From an uncultured Actinomycetes bacterium (GTDB lineage: Bacteria > Actinomycetota > Thermoleophilia > Solirubrobacterales > 70-9): a DNA stretch of 8,993 nucleotides. Below, piece by piece: positions 1 to 7,297 of the stretch (position 1 is the stretch's first letter; each line of letters opens with the position of its first letter). A program made the position numbers and the translations under genes. The notes under the pieces are model-generated. The model was not told the DNA's origin. It saw only the letters and a list, made by a program, of their open reading frames with translations, and did no database searches. The stretch covers positions 1 to 8,993 of the forward strand of contig CAMLHB010000083.1 in NCBI GenBank assembly GCA_946479725.1, given 5' to 3'.

Positions 1-2630
<2,630 letters not shown>

Positions 2631-2680
2631 GCACTGCGGCTTAGTACGGATGTGAACTGCCTGCGTAAGTGGGTAAATCA

Positions 2681-2725
2681 GAAGTACCCCAAGAACACCT
2701 CATCTTCTTGCTCTTGAGGTACTTC
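2681..2725 (+). terminator. Candidate Rho-independent terminator of rpoC
   Basis: The inverted repeat GAAGTACCCCAAGA (2681-2694) pairs with TCTTGAGGTACTTC (2712-2725). This gives a 14-bp stem with one C/A mismatch and a 17-nt loop. It lies 50 nt after the rpoC stop and is followed by ATTTCTCCTT, a modest T-rich run. It is the best placed termination signal for rpoC. On the minus strand the hairpin is followed by TGATTT, so it could also stop the convergent gene. Confidence 0.6.
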
Positions 2726-2737
2726 ATTTCTCCTTGA

Positions 2738-2774
2738 CACCGAAGGCCGGGTCACCTTTCCCCGGCCTTCGGTG
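2738..2774. terminator. Perfect 14-bp GC-rich hairpin overlapping the end of the convergent gene
   Basis: CACCGAAGGCCGGG (2738-2751) is perfectly complementary to CCCGGCCTTCGGTG (2761-2774), with a 9-nt loop. The stop codon of the minus-strand gene (2752-2754) lies in the loop, and the right arm encodes that gene's last residues (APKAG). The position between convergent genes suggests a bidirectional terminator or a transcription collision barrier. The plus-strand flank is CTTCTTCG, with no long T run, so termination activity is inferred from the stem alone. Confidence 0.55.
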
Positions 2775-3192
2775 CTTCTTCGAGCAGGGCCGCGGTGCGA
2801 CGGGACAGCTCCAGGGCCTCTTCCTGCGTCAGCATCGGGATCGCGATCAGGAAGACGAAGCTCGGCATCAGGCCGAGGATGCGGTTGCCGGCAGCGAGTT
2901 CGTTCCGCATCACCAGCTCGGCGCCGTCGAGGAGGGCGCGATAGGTCCGCTCCGTGATCGCTTTCGGGTGCTTGGCCCCGATGGCCGCCGCAAGCCGGGC
3001 GAGGGATCTGCGCGCCGTGAGGATAAGGCCCTCCTGCTCGGGGGCGAGCAGATCCGCGAAGAGGGGAGTCCGTTCCTCGTCCCGCCGCGGGCGCGCATGG
3101 GCCGGCAGTTCGTCGCCGATCGCGTAGCCGTACTCCGCGCAGAGCAGGTCGGCGATCTCAGCCAGCGCTTCGCGTTCCTCCCCCGCCCTCAC
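2752..3192 (-). CDS. Small helical protein of unknown function, possible single membrane segment
   Basis: I do not recognise this 146-residue product. Codon third positions are strongly G/C throughout, and the protein reads as amphipathic helices (EEREALAEIADLL, ARRSLARLAAAIGAK, EEALELSRRTAALLEE), which supports a real gene. A hydrophobic stretch, ILGLMPSFVFLIAIPML (about residues 105-121), could be one transmembrane helix or a buried helix. The start chosen is GTG at 3192, because no ATG, GTG or TTG lies in frame for well over 100 nt upstream and the AT-richer sequence beyond it looks intergenic. No Shine-Dalgarno site is visible. A TAGCTT box lies 8 nt before the GTG, so a leaderless transcript is possible. 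The gene is divergent from a TetR gene and could be its target (inference). The open frame continues far upstream opposite tetR, but I see no support for that extension. Confidence 0.65.
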   Translation of the reverse strand: MRAGEEREALAEIADLLCAEYGYAIGDELPAHARPRRDEERTPLFADLLAPEQEGLILTARRSLARLAAAIGAKHPKAITERTYRALLDGAELVMRNELAAGNRILGLMPSFVFLIAIPMLTQEEALELSRRTAALLEEAPKAGER

Positions 3193-3227
3193 GAGCGGGA
3201 AAGCTACTACTTCGTTGAGAAAATGCA

Positions 3228-3245
3228 GGCCTTTTCGAAAATGCC
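3228..3245. promoter_or_regulatory. Candidate operator, 18-bp interrupted palindrome
   Basis: GGCCTTTTCGAAAATGCC contains the perfect 10-bp palindrome TTTTCGAAAA (3232-3241). Flanking GGC/GCC arms extend it to 18 bp with one mismatched pair. It lies between the divergent minus-strand gene and the tetR gene, where a TetR dimer would normally bind. Binding is inferred. Confidence 0.4.
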
Positions 3246-3321
3246 CGAATGGGAGTAGGCAGATGTTCCTGCGAACGACCGCAAAACAGCCCCCGCAGTA
3301 GGGCTCCGCCGTGCCTGTCGA

Positions 3322-3337
3322 GAGGTGAATTCCCCTC
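3322..3337. promoter_or_regulatory. Second candidate operator, 16-bp interrupted palindrome
   Basis: GAGGTGAATTCCCCTC is symmetric except for one mismatched pair (T/C) and is centred on GAATTC. It lies about 45 nt before the chosen tetR start, just upstream of the inferred promoter. Together with the palindrome at 3228-3245 it could give autoregulation of tetR and control of the divergent gene. The two sites are not copies of one another, which weakens a shared-operator reading. Confidence 0.35.
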
Positions 3338-3368
3338 GAAAGGTCTTCTTCAGAGCTGACGCTGTCGG

Positions 3369-3374
3369 TATGCT
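3369..3374 (+). promoter_or_regulatory. Possible -10 box for a leaderless tetR transcript
   Basis: TATGCT fits the TAnnnT pattern and ends 7 nt before the ATG at 3382, so transcription could begin at or beside the start codon. No ribosome site precedes that ATG, which agrees with leaderless initiation, common in actinobacteria. No convincing -35 is seen. Confidence 0.3.
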
Positions 3375-3381
3375 CGTGTTC

Positions 3382-4062
3382 ATGCGCGCGTTGCCTGGTC
3401 GGGAGTCGAGGGTCGGTGGCGATACCGCACCTGCTGCGGTCACCCGCTCCAGCGCCCACCGCGATCAGCGTCGTCGCATCCTCCGCGCAATCGCCGAGCT
3501 GGTCGCCAAGCGCGGCTATGCCGACGTCACCGTCGAACTGGTCGTGAAGCGGGCCCGCGTCAGCTATAAGACCTTCTACAAGCACTTCTCCGGCAAGGAA
3601 GAGTGCTTCCAGCAGCTCTTCGACAGCGCCGTCGGTTCGACCGAGCGGGCGATCGGCGAGCGCCTCGCCGCGGCGGACGGCGGCTGGCCCGAGCGGGTCA
3701 CGGTCGCCCTCGGCCTCTGGGTCGAGCGGATCGCCGCCGAGCCGCTGATCGCGCGCGCCGTGATCGTCGAGGCGCCGACGGTCGGGCCCGGCATGCTCGA
3801 GCGCTACGAGCGCGTCAGCAAGGCCTTCGCCCCGCTCTTCCGCGAAGGCCGCGCGCTCAACCCGCGCGGCGGCGAGCTGCCGGAGACGGTCGAGGACACC
3901 CTCTCCGGCTCGGTCGTCTGGTCCGCCTACCAGCGCCTCATCGTCGGCGAGGCCGACCGGCTGCCGGAACTGCTCCCCGAGCTGATCGAGCTCGTCCTCC
4001 GCACCTACCTCGGCCAGGCCGAGGCCGCCCGCATCGCCCGCCAGCCCCTGGCTATCGCTTAG
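3382..4062 (+). CDS. TetR/AcrR-family transcriptional regulator (copy 1)
   Basis: This is a one-component repressor-type regulator. A TetR-type helix-turn-helix occupies about residues 30-70 (RRRILRAIAELVAKRGY, then VELVVKRARVSYKTFYKHFSGKEECF). The YKTFYKHF recognition-helix motif is typical of the family. The remaining 150 residues form the helical ligand-binding and dimerisation domain; the ligand cannot be read from sequence. The length, 226 aa, is normal. ATG 3382 is chosen; ATG 3370 and GTG 3325 are in-frame alternatives, and none has a good Shine-Dalgarno site. The gene is divergent from an unknown small gene, with two palindromes between them that could be its operators. Its C-terminal domain is clearly related to those of the two TetR-like products at 5010-6089, so these are probable local duplicates. 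Confidence 0.92.
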   Translation: MRALPGRESRVGGDTAPAAVTRSSAHRDQRRRILRAIAELVAKRGYADVTVELVVKRARVSYKTFYKHFSGKEECFQQLFDSAVGSTERAIGERLAAADGGWPERVTVALGLWVERIAAEPLIARAVIVEAPTVGPGMLERYERVSKAFAPLFREGRALNPRGGELPETVEDTLSGSVVWSAYQRLIVGEADRLPELLPELIELVLRTYLGQAEAARIARQPLAIA

Positions 4063-4090
4063 CGCGGGGTGGCCGTGGCGCCGCTGTCTG

Positions 4091-4841
4091 TTAGGGACCG
4101 AGGAGGGCAGCCGGTACGACTCCGATTCCGTCTGGGCGTCGGTGGGCCGTTTCGCCGGTGCTGACGATGACCGCATCCAGGAGTTCCTCGCCGATCTTCT
4201 CGCGGAGCCAGTGCAGGCTGTGGGTATCGTCGTCCTTGATCGTGCGTTTCAGCTTCACCTCGATAGCGAGGATCCGTTTGTCCTGGGTCTCGACGATCAG
4301 GTCAATCTCTCGATCCCCGCTGAAGGTGCGCAGGTGGCCGGTCTTCGCCTCCGCGCTTTGTGCGTAGACCCGGATGCTGAGGGTGACCAGCGACTCGAAG
4401 AGCGCACCGAGCAGAGTGCCGTCCCGGGGTAGCGGCGGTCCCAGCTCGCTGTTCTCGAGCAGGGCGGACCGCGTGGCTCCGAGGAGGCGGGCGGCGAGTG
4501 CCGGGTCGGCGAGGTGGTGCTTGGAGGCGGCCGCCAAGCGCGAGAGATGACGCCGGGTCGGCTGCCAAGCGGGTATGGGGTCGAGCAGCCAGAGCCGCTC
4601 CAGTACCGCCTGGTAAGGACGGGTCGCATCCTTCGAGAGCTGGTGGCCCTCGTCGCCGGTCGCCGCCGCCCTGATCTTCTCGAACGAGGTCGTCGTGGCG
4701 GAGGGTCAGCGGTCGCATCCGCAACGTCGGGATGCGGCCGGCGCCGGAATGCCGTCCACGACCGTCGGGTGAAGCTGATCCGGCGAGAAGAAAGCTCCCT
4801 GGCGCTGCCCCGTCGTCCACGGCCCGGGGCGTGTACGGCAT
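4091..4841 (-). pseudogene. Decayed AAA ATPase with DUF4143 domain
   Basis: Two pieces of one family are joined out of frame. Piece 1 starts at ATG 4841 after a GAAGGG ribosome-site-like run. It reads MPYTPRAVDDGAAPGSFLL, continues through GSASPDGRGRHSGAGR, and reaches LRMRPLTL near 4701. Piece 2, in another frame, runs from about 4699 (ATTTSFEKIRAAATGDEG) through LERLWLLDPIPAW and KHHLADPALAARLLG to TAA at 4091-4093. It includes the nuclease-like IDLIVE...LAIEVK pattern of DUF4143. From what I know of the family, intact members are about 400-440 aa and carry Walker A and B motifs between the N-terminal MxYxPRxVD and AVDxGAxPGxFLLTGSA. Both motifs are gone here, as is a central stretch after RMRPLTL. 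About 250 residues remain. The C-terminal 148 codons stay open from TTG 4537, but no ribosome site supports separate translation. Confidence 0.85.
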
Positions 4842-4845
4842 CGGG

Positions 4846-4907
4846 TTACCCTTCTATTTCGTAGCTATTTACCCTTCTATTTCGCAAAACGACAGCATCC
4901 CATTTCG
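4846..4907. repeat. Direct repeats, 16 bp at exact 23-bp period (two perfect, one degenerate)
   Basis: TTACCCTTCTATTTCG occurs identically at 4846-4861 and 4869-4884. A third, weaker copy at 4892-4907 shares 10 of 16 bases, including the final ATTTCG, at the same period. The 7-nt spacers differ. On the minus strand the copy nearest the ATPase remnant supplies its GAAGGG ribosome-site-like run, so the array is the leader of that gene. It may be an iterated regulator site or a remnant of local duplication. Confidence 0.85.
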
Positions 4908-4926
4908 CGCCGTGCGCCATGGAGCC

Positions 4927-4955
4927 TGGAGAACCCCGCTTGCGCGCAGTAGTAT
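4927..4955 (+). promoter_or_regulatory. Possible promoter for the 5010 gene
   Basis: TGGAGA (4927-4932) and TAGTAT (4950-4955) sit 17 bp apart and match the -35/-10 consensus at four positions each. They precede the GTG at 5010 by 54 nt. The spacing is ideal but the match is moderate. Confidence 0.35.
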
Positions 4956-5009
4956 CGGGACCGTCCTGCGCAGTGCGGAGGTGCCGCGAGGAAACGGGGA
5001 TACAGGGAA

Positions 5010-5387
5010 GTGAGCATCACCCGAGCCGCCGGCGCGACGCTGGCCGAGACCACCGAGAGCGCAGGTTGGCGGCGGCGACTCCGCATCGCCACCTACATGC
5101 TCTACCGCCGCCGCGGGATACGGCCCGCGTTTCCCGGTGAAGCGGAGGTCGAGGGCCTGGTCGACCTGATCGACAGGGGCCGGGACGAGCCGGACGCCCC
5201 GGCGACCTTGAGCCGGGCGACAGCCGAGGCCCTCGGCGGCGCCATCCTCCACGAGCTCTGCCTCGGTTCCCGGGCGGGCTTGGCCGAGGCGGAGCTGATC
5301 CCGGGCCTGATGTACGTCGCGGTCCTGCCCTATGTGGGGGTGGAGGCGGCTGCCGAGGAGCTTCGAATCGCACCCCCGCATAGATAG
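5010..5387 (+). CDS. TetR-like protein lacking a complete HTH domain (possible gene fragment)
   Basis: The product is 125 residues. Its last 65 or so (LVDLIDRGR, TAEALGGAILHELCLG, LIPGLMYVAVLPYVGVEAAAEEL) align by eye with the C-terminal domain end of the TetR proteins at 3382 and 5397. Residues 11-35 (LAETTESAGWRRRLRIATYM) resemble the start of the ligand domain of copy 1 (LAAADGGWPERVTVAL). The recognition helix (YKTFYKHF type) is absent. Reading the frame upstream of the GTG gives KRGYREVSITRAAG, which looks like the first HTH helices, but the frame is closed by a TAG at 4950. The start is GTG 5010 with GGGGA nine nt upstream. Codon use is high-GC3 and intact. It ends at a TAG in the same frame as the next TetR gene. 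It may be a decaying duplicate, the front half of a split tandem TetR protein, or an HTH-less partner that dimerises with a full regulator. Confidence 0.6.
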   Translation: MSITRAAGATLAETTESAGWRRRLRIATYMLYRRRGIRPAFPGEAEVEGLVDLIDRGRDEPDAPATLSRATAEALGGAILHELCLGSRAGLAEAELIPGLMYVAVLPYVGVEAAAEELRIAPPHR

Positions 5388-5396
5388 TCTGCGCAG

Positions 5397-6089
5397 GTGG
5401 CGGCGAAGCGCGGCGATCGGCGGAGCACGCGGCTTGGTGAGCTCGGCCCGCTCCCAGGCGGTCACCACGGGCTCTCGCGAGAGCAGATCCTCGAGTCCCA
5501 GCGCGAGCGCCTGCTCGCGGCGATCGCCCAGGAGGTCGCGGCCAAGGGGTACCGGGCGACGACGATCACCGACGTGGTCAAGCTCGCCTCGGTCTCGACC
5601 CGGGACTTCTACGAGCATTTCGAGACCAAGGAGGCCTGCTTCCTCGCCGCCTTCGAGGCGGTCCGCGACCACCTCGAAGGCGTGCTGGGCGAGGCTGCCG
5701 CCGGTGAGGCGGACTGGCCCCACCAGACGATTGCCGTGTTCCGCGCCGGCCTTCGGTTCTTCGCCGCCGAGCCCGAGCTGGCCCGCCTCTGCCTGGTCGA
5801 GCCGGTCAGCGCCACGCCGGCGACGGCGATCCGCTTCCGCGAGGTCGTCCTCGCCTGCGTCCCCGCCCTCGCCCGCGGCCGGGCCGAGTCGGAGGAGGGA
5901 GGCGCCCTGCCGCCCAACACCGAGGACTCTCTGCTCGGCGGCATCGTCTCCCTCGCCACCCGCGCGATCCTGGCCGACGAAACCGAGCAGCTGCCGGCGC
6001 TGCTCCCCAACCTCGTCGAATTCGCCCTGGCGCCGTATCTCGGCGCCGAACGGGCGAATTCTCTCGCCGCCGAAGCGGCACCCGAGTAG
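5397..6089 (+). CDS. TetR/AcrR-family transcriptional regulator (copy 2)
   Basis: This is a 230-residue DNA-binding regulator. The N-terminal lead (GPLPGGHHGLSREQILESQR) runs into helix 1 (RERLLAAIAQEVAAKGY) and the HTH (TTITDVVKLASVSTRDFYEHFETKEACF, about residues 55-81), with the FYEHF recognition helix typical of TetR. The C-terminal helical domain ends LPNLVEFALAPYLGAERA, like the two related products in this window. GTG 5397 is the only reasonable start. It has no Shine-Dalgarno site, and a TAGTCT box (5385-5390) lies 6 nt before it, suggesting either a leaderless transcript or translational coupling to the ORF ending at 5387. The two ORFs share a frame with one TAG between them. The effector and targets are unknown. 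Confidence 0.92.
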   Translation: MAAKRGDRRSTRLGELGPLPGGHHGLSREQILESQRERLLAAIAQEVAAKGYRATTITDVVKLASVSTRDFYEHFETKEACFLAAFEAVRDHLEGVLGEAAAGEADWPHQTIAVFRAGLRFFAAEPELARLCLVEPVSATPATAIRFREVVLACVPALARGRAESEEGGALPPNTEDSLLGGIVSLATRAILADETEQLPALLPNLVEFALAPYLGAERANSLAAEAAPE

Positions 6090-6135
6090 CGCCCCGTCCC
6101 GCCTTCGCTGCCCTTTCAGCGCGAGTTGCGGGGCG
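6090..6135 (+). terminator. Possible terminator of tetR copy 2
   Basis: CGCCCCG (6090-6096) pairs with CGGGGCG (6129-6135). Nested inside, CGCTG (6106-6110) pairs with CAGCG (6117-6121). The structure starts right after the stop codon. No T run follows, so intrinsic termination is uncertain. Confidence 0.35.
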
Positions 6136-6152
6136 GCTGGCGCACCCCGAGT

Positions 6153-6203
6153 AGAAAGATGTTCTTCTCTTCAGAAAATCTAGCTTGACCCTCACATCTT
6201 TCT
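6153..6203. repeat. Separated 10-bp inverted repeat in the gap before the collagen-like gene
   Basis: AGAAAGATGT (6153-6162) is perfectly complementary to ACATCTTTCT (6194-6203), with 31 nt between. A TTGACC hexamer (6185-6190), a possible -35, lies inside the loop. No good -10 is seen at 16-18 bp, so a promoter is not claimed. The pair could be two half-sites of a regulator or a weak hairpin. The rest of 6136-6323 holds only the ribosome site AGGAG at 6309-6313. Confidence 0.5.
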
Positions 6204-6323
6204 GTGCTTCGCTGTAGCCGCTGAGCCCAGGGAGGGCCTGCAGGGAGCACCTAACAGGTAATGGAGCCACCGCGACCCAAGACCGGGACCGGCGGCTAGG
6301 GAGAGAAGAGGAGAACCACGCTT

Positions 6324-7253
6324 ATGTCTCTGTACCGCAGATTCCACGATCGCTTCGGCACCGCCGGGGTGATGCTCGGAGTGATCGCGCTGATCCTGGC
6401 CCTGGGCGGCACCGCCCTCGCCGCCTCCGGCGCCCTCACCGGCAAGCAGAAGAAGGAAGTCGAAAAGATCGCCAAGAAGTTCGCCGGCAAACCGGGCCCG
6501 GCCGGTCCTCAGGGGCCACAGGGACCCGCCGGCGCCAAGGGCGACGCCGGTGCCAAGGGCGACACCGGATCGGCCGGCGCTGCCGGTAAGAGCGTCGCGG
6601 TCAGCAACACCGCACCAGGGTGCGGCGAAGGCGGGATTACCGCCGAAGTCGAAGGTACCGGTGTGAAACACGAAGTATGCAATGGCGAAGAAGGCCTGCC
6701 GGGCGAACCGGGGGAAGACGGTGAAGACGGCGCCTGCAGCAACGCCAACCCCAATTGCACGCTGCCGCCGGACGCCACCGAGACGGGCACCTGGGGCTTC
6801 TCCGGGAAATTCACGTCGGCGACGGCTCCGATCGTCCCGATCTCCTTCACTCTCCCGTTGGAAGCGCCGCTGGGCCCCACCAAGGTACATCTGATCAACT
6901 TCAACGGGAAGGAAGTCAGAATCAACGAAACCGATGGCTCGAGGGAACAGGTGACCCCGACCGAAGGATGTGGGGCGGCGCTGACTCCGGCGGGGACCGT
7001 TGCAAACCCCGCCGCGGCACCGGGCTTTCTGTGCGTCTACAGTCAGTCCAACCTCGGAGCCCTTGGCGCGAACACCTTCGTGGGGTCGAACATAATCGTG
7101 TCTCCGGCGGCCGATTGCTCCGGCATTGGCTGTCTCGCGGGCGTTGGGGGGCCGGGCGCTGGCTCGGGCGTGAGCGGCGCGCTCGTCGGTGTTGGTATGG
7201 AAGCGGAAGAAATCGCGAGAGCTTGGGGAAGCTGGGCCGTAACCGGTTCCTGA
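6324..7253 (+). CDS. Exported or membrane-anchored collagen-like protein
   Basis: The product is 309 aa. The start is ATG 6324, with AGGAG ten nt upstream. The N-terminus has basic residues (MSLYRRFHDRF) and then a hydrophobic segment (AGVMLGVIALILALGGTALA, about 14-33), a signal peptide or anchor. A lysine-rich linker (GKQKKEVEKIAKKFAG) follows. Twelve uninterrupted Gly-X-Y triplets cover residues 55-90 and include two KGD motifs, which are known to stabilise bacterial collagen helices by salt bridges. A second run of six triplets at 121-138 (GEEGLPGEPGEDGEDGAC) is acidic. The C-terminal 170 residues form a non-collagenous domain I cannot name, rich in beta-like segments. Eight cysteines, all beyond the first triplet run, suggest disulfides outside the cytoplasm. 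It probably forms trimers at the cell surface (inference). It is followed 44 nt later by an NHL-repeat protein on the same strand. Confidence 0.9.
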   Translation: MSLYRRFHDRFGTAGVMLGVIALILALGGTALAASGALTGKQKKEVEKIAKKFAGKPGPAGPQGPQGPAGAKGDAGAKGDTGSAGAAGKSVAVSNTAPGCGEGGITAEVEGTGVKHEVCNGEEGLPGEPGEDGEDGACSNANPNCTLPPDATETGTWGFSGKFTSATAPIVPISFTLPLEAPLGPTKVHLINFNGKEVRINETDGSREQVTPTEGCGAALTPAGTVANPAAAPGFLCVYSQSNLGALGANTFVGSNIIVSPAADCSGIGCLAGVGGPGAGSGVSGALVGVGMEAEEIARAWGSWAVTGS

Positions 7254-7297
7254 CGGTCGGACCCTCAAGATCGCGTTGAGTGAGGAGGCGGTGGGAA

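Noticed and set aside
2734..3258. Plus-strand open frame over the small minus-strand gene
   Set aside because: The minus-strand reading has coherent helices and GC3 bias; the plus-strand reading is Arg/Gly-rich and has no ribosome site.
3193..4176. Upstream extension of the small minus-strand gene
   Set aside because: The frame stays open but runs antisense to a clear TetR gene and across an AT-richer gap; the translation there has no helical or family pattern.
4142..4432. Plus-strand open frames opposite the ATPase remnant
   Set aside because: The minus strand carries recognisable DUF4143 sequence; the plus frames are its shadow.
4846..4907. CRISPR array
   Set aside because: Repeats of 16 bp with 7-nt spacers and only three units are far too short, and no cas genes are near.
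6081..6154. Repeat of CCCGAGTAG at 6081-6089 and 6146-6154 suggesting a duplicated gene end
   Set aside because: Nine bases with little flanking similarity are too few to support a duplication.
6192..7268. Long minus-strand open frame opposite the collagen-like gene
   Set aside because: It is the complement of Gly/Ala/Pro-rich coding sequence, and the plus strand has a signal peptide, Gly-X-Y triplets and a ribosome site.
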